This document shows, piece after piece, positions 50,520 through 63,906 of a DNA stretch of 64,000 nucleotides. Origin of the DNA: Lagopus muta (taxonomy: Eukaryota; Chordata; Aves; Galliformes; Phasianidae); the NCBI RefSeq assembly GCF_023343835.1, contig NC_064433.1:68966032-69030031 (forward strand), read 5' to 3'. The notes below the pieces were generated by a model, which saw only the letters and a list, made by a program, of their open reading frames with translations, was not told the origin of the DNA and did not search any database. A program made the position numbers and the translations under genes. Numbering within the stretch: position 1 is the stretch's first letter; each line of letters opens with the position of its first letter.

Positions 50520-53500
50520 GTAAGCTCCTGCACCATGTCCTGCCACCCCCGGGCTGCCCCGTGCTTGCCAAGAAGGCACAGGCAGCCTGGCTTGCTGACA
50601 TCCTGAATGGGTGAGAGCTAGCTGGGCTCTGCCTTGGTGCATTCCATGGATATGTGCTTCAGCGAAAGGTCAGAGTAGCTTGTATTCACCTTGCTGTTAG
50701 ACTTTCTTTGCAGGCTGATAGCAAGCAGTGCTTCCTGCAGATGGTTCAGCCCCACTGTTGTGACAGGCAAGGACTCGTTGCAAAAGATCTGGCTGCATGT
50801 AGGTCCTTGAGTCCATCTGGATATTCTCATTCAAAGTGGATTTGGTTTATTTTACTCAAAATTTATATATATATATTTATATATATTATATATATATATG
50901 CACACAATTAATACAATTCATATATATACATTCATATATATATATAAACAATTGTATATATATATTATATGCAAAAATATATTTACAATTATTAAAATTC
51001 ATATATATGTTATTTTTATCCACATGACTGTACTGCTGATGGTTGATGCAGATTTGCTGAAATACTCAATTTATTCACTTCAGTGCAAAAAGTTGTTTGT
51101 GTTTGTTTCTGTTTGCATGTGTTTGTGCACGTGCATTTTGGGCAAGGAAAAACAGTCCTTGGTTGTGTTCTTATACATTTGAATGTTATTACTGTTTGGT
51201 AAAAAAGAAAATCGCAAACATTCAAACATATGATCTTGAATGAGCCACTGAGCAGAGATTCAATGAATAAAGAATGAAGTGACACTGAAAGATGAGTCTA
51301 AGCCTCTGAGTCCTGAGGACTGTGTCACTGCATGGAAAGTTTCACTCATGTTTTATAATTGTCTGGAGGTCACGGAAAGAAAAATAGTGGAGAACTATAG
51401 ACACATTTTTAAAGGTATTTCAGTTTTAAGCAATTATAATAAGATTTTAAAATATCTCTCATCCCTCTCACCCATTGCTGTGTGTTCGTACTCGGATTAT
51501 GAATTGGCTGTCTGCTGTCAGCAGCACAGTGAGCGCTGAAACTGTATGATAACAGAAGAGGCTGGGTACCTGCTCAGAAATACGTGCTGTTTGAATGTCA
51601 GAGATGCTTCCCGTGTCCTGATGGTGGTGGTACTCGGGGAGGAGTCAGCAGGGAGGGGAGGTGCTGCTTGGTGTGAGCGAGGTGTCTGTGAGCAGCTGTG
51701 CCACTACTGTGTGTGAACCCTGCCCAGGCTGGCTTTCTGCTGGGGCTGCCTTTCCCCATGCACTGGTGGCTGTGCCATGTGTCCCCACGGTTTGGTGACG
51801 TGAGACTTGAGACACCTGGTGCTGCCCTGCAAACCAAGTGGGCATCTCCATGTGTGCACTAGCAGCTCCCTGGAGCTGTGACGAGATACAGATGGTGAGC
51901 AGGTTGTGCTGCAGGGACGAAGGGGAGAGCCTTTATTTCTGATGCAATAGCACACCCCAACAAAGAGCTAGCATGAACAGATTGCCTGTGCTGCTGTGCT
52001 CTGTGCAGTACTGAGTGTGAGATCTCGCTGATCAAGGAAGTCAGGACACACCAGAAGAGTTTGCCCCTCTCGCCAGTCCTGGTTGTGCTATATTTAAATG
52101 CATTGTCGGTTCTTGTTTCTTGGCAGCAGCTTTGTCTGGGCGTGCCATGCAGGTATCTGCTTTGGAGAGAGGTGTTGTACCCAGTGCATCAAAATGGGTT
52201 TAGGGAGAGGGAAAGCACAGCCCCACGGCAGGCCCTTCCCTGCATGGGGCTGGTGGTGTTGTGCTTTGAGGTGGAGCAAGTCCAAGCTGCAGTCACAGTG
52301 CTGAGACTTTCTGTGGACTACTGTGGTTTAGTCACAGTGGGCCATCTCTGCCAACGACCTGCAGCCCCTCTTCTGCCATCAGGCTTTGTGTCACTGCAGT
52401 ATGGCTGCCCAGAGACATCCCCCCTGCTGCCTCTCAGCGCAGAGACTGCTGCCTTCTGAGGCCTAATGATAGGGCTTGCAAGGGGAAACACAGTGCCTGT
52501 TGTGGGAAAGGACAATTTCTTCCTCCGTAATACCTTTCCATCACCTGCAAACAGAAGTGCTGTAAAAATTCTTGGCATTGCTAGATCAAGAGAAATTGGT
52601 GATGAGCTGCAAATCAGGCTTTATATCACAGCTTCTTCTGAACCTGCGTTTCCACGAACCGCAGAAGATCAGTGCATCAGCTCACAGGTCGCATGCTAAC
52701 TAGCAACCCGCAGCAACATAGTGGAACAATGCAGTTTCATTACAGCTCACAGAATTTGCATTGGATTAAAATAGCTTAGATTTTTTCACTAGAATTGTCT
52801 TCAATTCCTTCCCCCACTCCCCGCCCTCTTCTGCTTCAGGCAAAAACTGAGAGCTGAGTGCTGACTAAACCAATCGGACCAAGAAACCCAGAGTTTGTAA
52901 TCCTGAGCTTGCTGCTGGGGCAAACAAAATCCAGAGTTTTTCTTTCTGAGCAAGCCAGCACAGACTGCCCAGATAAGGCTGATGCTGCCCAGGTTCTGCT
53001 GTGGATAAATCTCCAGTGGAAGGTGCTTCTGTCCTCTTGCTGTGTGAAAATGGGGAAGTTAAGGGGAATAAGGTGAAGGAGTAGGTAGTGATGGAAAGGC
53101 AAAGAGCACAAATATGAGATGCTTGTTATGGCAGTGATGCCAGCAGTAAAGCCAAGCAGACATGCAGAATCAGAGTTTTATGGTTTGGGGTAATTTTTAT
53201 AGGGTTGTAATGCGTGCAATAACTTCTTGTAAAGTAATTTTTACAGTCACAGGAACCATATTTCATCTCCTACTTAAACATGAGTGTTTTTTTGTTCCAG
53301 ATCATAGTGAGGCTTCTCTAGTGGAGAAAACATTCCAGACCTATTCCATATTCAATAGATACAGTATGTATGGTAATAGATGCGTTCATATATATCTACT
53401 GTTTCTACTGGGAAAACTTCCTTCTTCCAGTATTTAGTATTTATTTAGAAATATTGTGAGGTATTCACACCTGTGTGAGGAGGACTGGCTTCTTTTTCCT

Positions 53501-54554
53501 CTCCCTTCAGTGGGAGTCCTCTGGAGAGCACTTACTTACATGGGTGAGAGCCAGAGGCAAGCTGCAGGGTGGGGAAGGGGGCAGGAGACTTCCCACTTGG
53601 CCATACCACCACCACACTAGTGCAGCATGCCGAGCCTTGACTGCAGCTCTAGGAACAGGTGGTGGGAGCTGCTTCCCAGAGCCCTCCAAACTCATCTCTA
53701 CTTGTTTGAATGCAGGTATGATCGGAAGAGTTTCCATAATCATACACTCCATAAAATATGAAATCTTGGTACACCTCAGGGAAGTCGCTTCACCTGTCTT
53801 TCTCAACTTCTTCATAAGTCAAAGTAGTATTTAGAGTTGGTGAAGTTGGGGAACTAATGTCTCCAAAACTCTTTGAAGACAGTTTCGCAGACCAGCTTAC
53901 TTTCAGTTGTGTGATGCAGTGCAGAATTACAGCCTATCCCACTTTGCAGATTGCTTTACCTTGGCTAGAAATTTGAGAAACATCAGTGAACTAGCAGCTG
54001 CAATGTTACTTTGACAAGGACAAAGCCTGTGGAGTTCCAGATGGACTGAAGCTGTTCTGAAAGTGGGATTGTCCAGGTTGAATTAAGCTAATTCAGAAAA
54101 ATGAGTCTATCTTCTTCTGGAGCAGGGTTGTCCTCAAAGAATTTTATCAGGTTCATCATTGCAAATTAGCTATTTGGAATACTGTCCAAAGGAAAAGGAG
54201 CCCTCAGTCATTAATTCCCTTTCAAAAACATTGCATTCAACTCTTTGGTGCTAGCAAAGAGTGATTATTTATGTGATGTTGTTTACATTCACCAATTTCA
54301 CTTAAAGAAATTTGCAGACCCTGAGTAAAAAATACAGTGATATTTTTACACACACTGCTTGTATATGACAGCAATGAATGCTTTAGAGAACAAAAATCAC
54401 CTGCGTGCTTTGCACAAGTAAAACGTTGGGCCACACCACATGCTTTGCTAGGCGGTCCCAACCTGGGGCTGTGATCTGGTTGGACCAAACAGGCAGTCAG
54501 ATTTTGCAGTTGTTTCTCAGCTCTGCAGGCAAACTGCTTCTGATCTGATAGAGT
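50520..54554 (+). other. PRR5: PRR5 intron 2, proximal part
   Basis: Bounded by the donor GTAAGC at 50520. It contains the AT-rich tract at 50861-51009 and otherwise non-repetitive sequence. A 133-codon frame at 52061-52459 has no recognisable domain and no splice pair, and is treated as chance. Confidence 0.8.
50861..51009. repeat. Long AT-rich (TA)n low-complexity tract
   Basis: Almost 150 bases of TATATA units, interrupted by short CACAC, ATTCAT and GCAAAA blocks. It starts about 340 bases after the first coding exon. Such tracts are prone to length change, cruciform extrusion and assembly error. Confidence 0.92.
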
Positions 54555-55578
54555 CAAAGAATCACAGAATTGTAGGGGCTGGAGATCATTTAGTCCATCC
54601 CCTCTGTTTTGAATATTTCCAGAGAAGGAGACTGTGACCTCTCTGAGAAGTGTGCTCTGTCACCCTCAAAGTAAAGAATTTTTTCCTCAAGTTCAGATGG
54701 AACTTCCTGTGGTCCAGTTTGTGTCCATTGCCCTTTATTCTTTTGCTGGGCATTGCTAAATAGAGCCTGGCCCATCCATTTGACTCCCACACTTTAGATA
54801 TTTGTAAATATTGGTAAGATCTCAGTCTCCTCCAGACTGAACAGTCCCAGGGCTCTCAGCCTTTCCTCATAAGGCAGATGCTCCAGACTCCTAGTGTTCT
54901 TTGTGACCCTCCGTGGGAGTCTCTCTCAAAATTCCCTGTCTTTGTTGAACTGGGGAGCCCAAACCTGGACACAGCATTTCAGACGTAGCCTCATCAGGGC
55001 AGAGTAGAAGGAAAAGATCACCTCCCTTGACCTGCTGGTCACACTCTTTTTAATGCATATTAGGATACCATTGGCCTTCTTAACCACAAGGCACACTGCT
55101 GGCTCACGGTCAACCTGTTATCCACCAGCACACCCAGGTCCTTCTCTGCAGAGCTTCTTTCCAGCAGGTCTGTTCCTAGCCAGTTATGATGCATGCAGTT
55201 ACTCCTCCTGAGGTCTAGACTCTACATTAGCTCTTGTTGAACCTCACCAAATTCCTCTGCACCCAATTCTCCTGCCTGTCCAGGTCTCAGTGAATGGCAG
55301 CACAGCCTTCTGGTGTGTCTGCCACTCATTCCAGATTCATGATCAGCAAACCTGCAGAGCGTGCATTCTATCCCTTCATCCAGGTTATTGATGAAGACAT
55401 TGAAGAAGACCAGGCCCAGTACCTACCCCTGCTTGCCACTGCTTGCCACAGGCCTCCAAACAGACTGCACTACTGACTTTAACCCTTTGAGCTATGTTAG
55501 CTTGTTCTCAGTCCACCTCACTGTCCACTCATCTATCTCACACTTCTCAAGTTTACTTATGAGGTTGTTATGGGAGAC
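54555..55578 (-). mobile_element. CR1 LINE 3' region, about 1 kb, antisense
   Basis: Left end carries the reverse-complement CR1 tail (AGAATCACAGAATTG, GGGGCTGGAGATCATTTAGT). Then come reverse-complement 3' UTR and reverse-transcriptase end blocks: CTCCAGACTGAACAGTCCCA, CTCAGCCTTTCCTCATAAGG, GAGCCCAAACCTGGACACAG, ACCATTGGCCTTCTTAACCA, CACCAGCACACCCAGGTCCT and CAGGTTATTGATGAAGACAT. It is longer than the other copies and of a different, apparently older CR1 subfamily (no CTGCACATAGCAGG block). It is interrupted by many stops. It lies in intron 2, opposite to PRR5. Confidence 0.92.
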
Positions 55579-58500
55579 AGAAAACAGTGTTTTGATCATT
55601 GCACTTCTTCCTTGTTGGATTCTTAAAAATGTCAGGGGTATTTTGGGGCTGGCGTAATGGGGCAGTGAGGCAGAAGGCAGTGGTGTTTGGGTGCTCAGCT
55701 AGTGACTCAAGTGAAGTGCGTGTGTTGGTGATAGTGAGCTGCATTGGCAAAGGCTTTCTATCAGGTAAAAGTCAGAAAAATAAGCCCCACCCTCCCTGCC
55801 TTGGCACTTGTACTATTAGGGTGGTTGGGAGTGTCAACAGCGAGTGTCAAACTCCGTGCTTTACACAAAGAGATTGACATTTTCTATATCCCTCCATGCT
55901 AATGTAAACAGTGGTGAAGCCAGGGCTGTGTGCTGCAGCTGTAGCCACTGCTGCCTTCTCTGCAGGGTCAGGCAAATCTGTAATGAGTGATCTCTCCAAG
56001 GAGCTGAAATTTCTTAGTGTTCTGGGTTGATTTTTGCTGCTGTGAGAGCCTTCTCAACTGTAGTTACCTTTTGGCAATCAGCTGTAATTGTGGCAACTAC
56101 TGGAGTGATCCAGCATTTTGTCTTAATTCTAAAGGCAAAAAAAGAACATTATCAAAACATTTTTTGTTGTTCTTACTTTCTTCTTTTCAAGACTGAAATA
56201 CTGGATAAAACTGACAACTCTGCAACGCTCTAAAGTTTTTGTAGGCTTTCATTTTCTACTCAGCAGTGATCTCCACAGTTGTCTCATCCAAATTTCCACT
56301 CTTGGGCTGAGCCTACTGTGGGTACTCACCTCTTCCCTGCCCACCCACTGGCTCATGCCTCCTCCCAGGCTTCCTCCTGCTCCACTGCTGGTTTCTCAAA
56401 ATGATTTCTTCTTGTGGATACCAGCCATCATCTTCACACCAAGAATGGCCCATGGCTTGTGTTTGTATGGAAAGGCGTTTGCAAAATGTGTCTTAGTGCA
56501 TGGACACTAATCCGTATTAAATAGCACATGTTAAATAACACAGCCACAGCAGTTTGCCCCAAGTCCTGCTAGTTGAGGAGCTGGCATGCAAATTAATACT
56601 CTACTCTCAAAAAGTGCAATAATCCCATAACCCCGAGATTTGTGTTCTTTTGCAATATGGAGGCATGTTTCAGATGCTTACTGCTCAGGTGCACAGAGCC
56701 TTCCAGTCCCCTTCTCTACCAGAAGATACTGATGGGGTTCTGCTAGAAACTGCTCATTTCCTTAAACAGGAGAAAGCACAGTAATGCAGGACCAGGAGGA
56801 GTTATATGTAAAACATGTCAATACAGCAAAGCAGAAACATTCATAACCCTGGGCTTAAAATCATATGGGGTCTTGTCTTGATTAGAGATTACAGCCTTAC
56901 TTATTACCAAGTGTGGGTACCTCGGGAACAGACCCATTTTTGGTTTCTTTTCAGCTCTGTTTTGTCTTCTGTTCTGCTTTCTTCTTTACCTTGAGCACAC
57001 ATTTACAGGCACACCAGCTCCAGGGAAGGTGTTCACAGTAATATCAGTGCATGAGTACACCCATTATTAACTTTCATGATGTAAAAGAGCTAAAGAAGGC
57101 AGTTTACAAAGCATTTCCAATTTAGTGTAACCATTAAAATGTAAGTTTAATTATGTACATCATGACTTAAACCTCAGTGGAGGTTGGTTGCAGGCACAAG
57201 TGATCCACCCACCTTAAGCATCTAGCAGAACTCTTGTGTGTAAGCAGCAGCTCAGGCTTTCTTTTCACCAAAAGATTGTACTGATCTGACTAAACCCTTT
57301 TAAACAATCACTCATTAAGGAAACCATAGCATTACTTTAAGCACAGTTGGATTTGCTGGGGTTTTTTTTTTCATTAGCTTATGTTTACTAAGAGGATTTA
57401 TGCTAGCTTTTTATTACTCTGACACCAACTTACGCCATCAGTAGCATTCCTATTTTTCTGACTCCTCTGCATTCTGCTGAGCAAACATTGAGCGGCAGAC
57501 CATAGTGGTGTGACTGTAACTGCATCCCGGCATCCTGCATGAATGCACTGCTGGCTGAGATGGGAAGGCAGGGCCAAGACTTGTCCTGTGGGTTAAACAG
57601 CCATCCCTCACTTCAAGAAGGATCCCAGGCAGGTGGAAATGTCATCACTAGGATGTTTATAGGTGCTTGCAACTCATAGTTCTCATTAAAAAACCTTGTT
57701 CTGTGTTATTTCTTTGAGGGATTATGATGGACCTGCTGGGCTGGAAAGAGAAAACCTCCCCCTCATTTAGAAAAGCACCAGAAAGAAAGCAAGAGCATAC
57801 TGGCTTCTAGGAGAGATGTTTAGTCATTCCTCCCTGCAGAAGGATGGCAGGAACACTGCAAAGTTCATTTCCGAATCAGAAGAGCGTGTAAAGGCTGCTT
57901 GTTTTATTCACTACATTCATCGTACTTCACATATTACTCATAATATTAAAATACCCAAGTCACCTCGCTGTATACTGTAGACATTTAGCTGCCAATTTTC
58001 AAATAGTCGTAAATGGAATGTGATTGCTTGAGCCAGCCAAAATAAACTGGGTTAGATTATCATGTATGTCTATGTGCACATAAATGCATGGGGGAAGGGG
58101 TGACCACTGCGTGTGTGGGAGTGCTTAGCACCAAGAGAGAGAAGATGATTGCAGTTCCTATTTGGACCTGCTTGTGTGTTTCTTCCCAGTGTGTCATATC
58201 CTTCAGCTGCCACTTTTAATGTCCTTTACTCACAGATGAATGCAACTGAGCTTCTCTTTGCTGTTTGATGTTGTTGGGTCTGCAGTTCTATCTGCCAGCT
58301 CACTCCTCTGCTTCCAGCAAGTATTACAAGGGCTTTGTTTTACTGTGGACCTGAGGTGGTTTGATGTGGGTCCCTGCAATTCCCACACACCCTCTGCATT
58401 TCCTTCTAAGCAGCAGATACCAAGCTTTGCTGTGACACTGCAGTAATGCCTTGGCCTTGCAGGATGTTGTTGAATGCACCTGGAAATCCTTCTGAGATCC

Positions 58501-60167
58501 TCTGCCAGCGGGAATCAGGTTGTCTGTGGAGACCTTATGAGCAGAACTCATTTCAGCTCTTTGTCACTAGATAGGGCTGTCCCAAATCCTCATACCTCCT
58601 GGCTGGACAAATCTGTGTGCCTGTCAAGTAAACGCTGTACTCAACCTTAATGGGGTTTCTTGAAGGTGGTCCTTCCTTCCCAGCTGAAATCTAAAAGCCC
58701 TGTAGTACTTTGAGGATTTCAGCTCCATGCTTAAATGTGGCAAAAATCACCAAGCATCTACAAGTGCAGGGATTAGCTAACAGATAGGAAGATTGTATCA
58801 GTCTTCTTTTCTTTAGGAATCAAAGATGAAGTCTGCTGTGAAGCTGTAAAAGATGGAATTGGGATGGGGAAGGAAGGAGACTTCTACCTTCCTTCTGCTA
58901 GTACTGGAACAGGTTTGGTCTCACCTTTCACTAGCATTTCTTTACCTTTGCCCTCAGACCTCAGCTCAGTGATTTAGACTGATGTGTCATCACCCTAAGT
59001 GCATTCTGTGTGTTTCAGGAGCATTTCAGGGCTTCATCCTGAAGCACTTGAACTCATTTTAGCAACCTTTTGAGGTGTGGTCTTGTTAAATTCATGGGTT
59101 TGGTAAGCATCTCTGCCAAGCATGTGGATTGCTCTGTAGAATGTACAACACTTTTCAGGGGTTTGTCATTCAGCATTTTAGCATTTGTGGGGATGGTGGC
59201 CATGTGCTCCACTTACAGACTGTGCTGGAAAAGTGGCTTTCTGTTGAGCTAGAGAATTCTGTCGCTCTTAATCATAGCTTCACTTGTGGCTGATTGCAGA
59301 AGAAAATCATCACCACTAAGAAACATCTGCTTCAGGACAGTTACATACATCAATGAAAATGAAAAGGAAGCATTGCTGTAGGACAGATGGTTAGCACGTC
59401 GTTTTGTTCCTTGTTGTCTGTCTCAGAAACTTTCCACCTGTTGTTCTTTTTATGCAGCCGTGGTTTTTCTTTAGATGGAGCAAGAGCACAAATTTTTGAG
59501 AAACAGAAAACCGTGTTTTGTAATCGCTACTGTTGTAAGTGTTGTAAGTGTTGCCCCTTTATTGAAAATGAATGAGAGATTGATGAAATTGCCTTAAAAT
59601 TCATAATTGTGTAGTGTTTCTGCCTTTTATACTTTTTAAAGAACTAATTATTTTTGAGATTCCAATAACCCTGTTCTAATCAATTGATGCTTTATTTATG
59701 AATTGAGCTTCAGGTCTAGTATCCAGACTTGACAGACACTGGTTTGTTAGTAAAGAAATCAAGTAATCAGAAGTGAGATGCCAACAATGCTGGAAATACC
59801 AAACTGATGTCATAGCAAAGTTGTAAATTATCTCTGTAGTGACCCCATAAAATATAGGCAAAAATATGCTTAAAATTATACAGAAGTACCTAGAGTATAT
59901 GAAGATAAATTTTCTGAGGTTACTGATTTCAGGTGCGTAACTATGAAAATTGTGAAATTGCAAAAATCAGAAAGAGATGCTTTTCAAAAATGTCATTTGT
60001 TTTCTAGTGTATAATTCATTTTAAGGGATCTGAGGTACAACCAGCAGTCATCTGTTACTTTTAAGAATGGTACTGTGGTGTCTGGGAAGAGATATTTGCC
60101 GCACTGTGGAAGCGATACCTTTCTAAAATGTGATCTGGTGCTAATGACTCCTCCTGTTCTCTTTCAG
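55579..60167 (+). other. PRR5: PRR5 intron 2, distal part
   Basis: Intronic sequence ending in a well-formed acceptor: a branch-point-like GCTAATGAC with the candidate A at 60144, then the pyrimidine tract TCCTCCTGTTCTCTTTCAG ending at 60167. A low-repeat stretch at about 57880-58060 is AT-rich and single-copy-looking. No other exon was recognised. Confidence 0.8.
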
Positions 60168-60248
60168 TATCCACAATGGAGTAATAGCCGTGTTCCAGCG
60201 TAAGGGTCTCCCCGATCATGAACTTTACAACCTCAATGAAGGAGTCAG
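60168..60248 (+). CDS. PRR5: PRR5 (Protor-1) coding exon 2, residues 44-70 plus split codon 71
   Basis: The first base completes the Ser codon left open by the previous exon. It then encodes IHNGVIAVFQRKGLPDHELY followed by NLNEGV and the first two bases of an Arg codon (AG, before the donor GTAGGT at 60249). This is the start of the conserved HbrB-like region shared by PRR5 and PRR5L, the part of Protor proteins linked to Rictor binding. At 81 bases the exon is a multiple of three with phase-2 ends on both sides, so skipping it would keep frame and remove 27 residues. The sequence differs from the mammalian form as I recall it only at a few positions (for example HELYN against QELFS). The following exon, expected to begin QLLKTEL, is not in the window. 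Confidence 0.95.
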
Positions 60249-63200
60249 GTAGGTGACTCAGCTCTACTCAAGGTGTCATTAGCTGGCATGCGCAGTACGG
60301 TTTGCTAGGACTTGCAGTTGGAGTATCATCTTTCTTGATATGTTGGTTTGAAAATAAGGAAGGAAAAACAGGATCCCATCCTGAACACATAGCAATGCAG
60401 CTCTATACCACTGCAATTACGCCATCCTTTCCACTGATGCTAAGCCTATCTCTGAAGTGCTTCCTTTGCATGCATGGACGATATAAAGCCTTCAAGTGCT
60501 CAGGTGCAACAGAGCAAGGAAAGACATTGTGCCTGGGAGTCCCTTCCATCTAGCTGCTCCTTCTGTGTGAACTGAATGTGCTCTAGATGTTATAAAGCTG
60601 TCTTGTCAGCAGAGTGACCTTAGTAACACAATTTAAGGTTCCTGTTTCTCCGTCATGCTGTGCTGATGCTGTTTCAATAGACTAAATATAGACCAGTGAG
60701 GCATATAATGTTGTAGATTGTTGGGTTTTTTGTTTTTTTTTTTTGTTCTGTTTTTGTTTTTGGTTGGTTTTGTTTTTTTTTTTACATGAAGAAAAGTGAA
60801 GGTGAAAATCTCATCATTTTAGTCATTTAAGTTTTTGTTACAAAAAAAATCTATCAAGGCATAAGCTGACAACATGGATTTACAGCATCTGTGACTATTT
60901 ACTAAACTCTGTCTCACTGACAAGGGCAAGAAGCACATTTCCTTTTCAAAGCTTGTCCCAGTGCTTTGAAGAATAAGCAAGGGAAAAACAAGCCACATTT
61001 ACAAAAGACAGACAGCTTATTGTATTCCCTCTCTGTCTTCAGATAAATCCTCAACGACTCCCTATCACTTAATAATTATTCCTGCTCTGTCTGGGCACCA
61101 CAGTGTGACAACATCCATAGAATATCCAGAAAATGCTGGTCCAGTCAGGATAATTGTGGGAATATCTTCAGAGAAGTCCAGGCAGATTACATTTGGCCAG
61201 TGAGCTCTCTCTTTTTTCCTCTTTCTTTGTCTTTTTAAAATGGAAATAAACTTATTCTTCAGTTATTTCTTATTTCTCTGGGGAGAAAATGACACACAAA
61301 GAATAGATTTTCTAGGATGGCTGTCAGTTAGCATGATCCATCAATCATTTTGAGTTGGTTATTGGAGTAATGGTTGATCATTACTGTAAGTGAAGCTAGG
61401 ATTCTCCAGCTTCATCTGAATGACAGAAAATGGTTGTTGTGGGCTGAGATTTCCTGGTCCATTGCACTTGCCTTGGGATGCTTGTCTGCTGGTAAGGAAC
61501 AGAAGAGGAAAAGGAAATTATCCTCTGAGGATACAAGTATAATCTTGTATGGACCAATAAACAGAAGTAAAATTGCTGCTATCTGGTAAACAGCACCCAG
61601 ATTTTGCATTCATTCACCTGGGTGTAAGCCCTGCACAACGATGATACTTGCTAGTACAGCTGTGTTTAATTGCAACATCTGAGGCAGCAGAAGAGGCAAA
61701 CTGACTACAGACTGATTTTTTTTCCCATCTAGTGATGGATTATGATGCTGCATGATAGGCCTGTTTCCTTTGTTAGTGTAAGAATAATGCTGCTGCATTG
61801 TCATCATGGCTGATCATTCAGTTTTGCTCTGTTCTGGGAGGAATAATGTCTGGTGACTCACACCTGAACTGATGGACCAAATATTATGAAATCTAGATCA
61901 ATCTAGAAAGGCGCTGTCATAAACAAGACATCAGCAGCATCACTTGTTATGTGAGTGAATGTGTGATGGGCTGCAGCATGGCTTTTGAGGCTGGTTCACA
62001 TAGTTGTGTCCCTGCTACAGGTATTTGATTCCCACTAATCAAATCAAGCTCCTAATGAGAATCATGTTCAGGAAATGTATGACTTTCCCCTTATAGCCTG
62101 GAAAGGAAGGGCAGGTTACTCAAAGGAGCCCCAGCCTAGAGGTCGTTCCCTCTCACCTTCTACTTGGCCTGAACATCCTTCTAATTCATTGCCAAATTCC
62201 ACCCTTTCTCTTATTGACTGCTTGGACTTCTTGGTGAAGCTTCTCAGTGTGTGTCCTGCATGCAGTTCATTCACACAGAATTCTAAGATGAGAAAACAGC
62301 AAATGGACTAAAAGTACAGAAAGCTCTGTCTAAAGAAGAAAGCATGGTGGTGATATTTTTTGAGCCTGTTTGTGTACACCTCCAGATGTGGCCTCTTTCT
62401 TGAATCTGCATTCCTGCTAGTTTCTTCATTTTACTGCTGATCATAGTCATTAACTTTGTGGGACCTCCTGACTACTTGCAACTCAAACCTTTCTCTTCAG
62501 TTAAATTCAGCTCAAACCAACTTTTGGTTGAGACCAACTTCACACATACAAAAAAATCTGGGTTACCACTCTTGGTATTTAATTCAAAATATTTTATTTT
62601 GGCTAATATTAGTATTCAGTGTAAAAACATCTGGTTTATAAATATGACCTCAGAAGTGGGACAAGTCCTTGTTTGCCTTAAGATTGTTCTAGATGTATTT
62701 TCCCAAGAAGTACATAAATAAAATGAAACACATCACCATTACTTCCATGGAGCAGAATTTTTTGTATGGAAGTGTTTGAGTTATCAATAACCTAGTATCA
62801 ATAACCTTTTTCAGCATTTACTGAATGGTAAAGGAAGTTTTTGTTTTGACACTTTAATTGGAGCAGATTCTGGAGTATTTTCATAGTTAAACCTTGAATA
62901 CCCAATTGACCCACAGACCAAGTGTTAATATTTGAGCACGTTATTCCTGTGATGTTTGTGCACCTTCATTTTGATTTAGGAATGTCACAGTGTTCAATTA
63001 CCATATGTCACGCACATGGGCAAATACAGCTTCCTAGCCTGAATACACATGTAGAGGATTTGTACTCTGATTATTTATGCACTGGTTGCTTAATAAGTGT
63101 CAGTGAGTACAAATCAGTACAGTATCACTTACTGCTCTGGGTTTGGCCACTCATTTATACTGGTGCCTTTTGACACCATTCTTATGTAATTACTCTGGTA

Positions 63201-63906
63201 TTAGAAGGTGGCCTTAAGTAAGAAGTTGGATAGAACTGAGGAGCCCTACATCAAAACAAGAACAACAACCAAAACAATAAACCTAAACAGTGTATGATTT
63301 CAGTTCATTTCAAATTGCCCTACCACCTGAATGAAGATGCATCATAATGCAGGTACCAGAGAAGATACTCCAGTAAGAGGAGTCTCATCAATGCATGTCT
63401 TGTACATTACTTCTGGTGAGCTCTTACTAGATAATTCAGTAGGGGATTGATTAAAAGTTTAAGTAACAAAAATCTCTATGCATATACTTACTACTTAGTA
63501 TTTATCTTGGTTTATTTGTGCAGTGGAGTGGAAATGATGGTACATTTTCCATTTTCATTTCATATGTCACAATATGTCATTTCAAAATGTTTATTTACAC
63601 CACTTGTAAACCAAGGAAGAAAAACAAGGTAAGGGTAATGCAGAGGAAGCCCAATATCCTGTGTTAAGATCAATACACATTATAGCTCCCTTTTTTTGAG
63701 TTTCAAGATAATGTTTTGATGCAAACACAACACATTTCAGTGTTGCTTCCTCTTTTGTAGCAAAAGTTCAAACCCAGTTAGATCACATCCTTATATTTGC
63801 TTCATATAATCTAATTGCTAGTAAAGATAAAATCAGGTATAATACTGTCTTAGACTTTAAATTCAGTACAGTTACATACAATAAGGAGACCTTATTGGAC
63901 TCTGTC
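60249..63906 (+). other. PRR5: PRR5 intron 3, proximal part (continues beyond window)
   Basis: Begins with donor GTAGGT. It contains a T-rich tract at 60725-60783 and otherwise unremarkable AT-rich DNA. I searched all + strand frames by eye for the next PRR5 exon and did not find it. Confidence 0.8.
60725..60783. repeat. T-rich (TTTG/TTTTTG)n low-complexity tract
   Basis: About 60 bases of T-runs separated by single or paired G. Nothing that would make it a retroelement tail is seen next to it. Confidence 0.85.

Noticed and set aside
52061..52459. 133-codon frame in intron 2
   Set aside because: No domain recognised, no paired splice sites, and an equally plausible overlapping frame exists on the + strand and another on the - strand.
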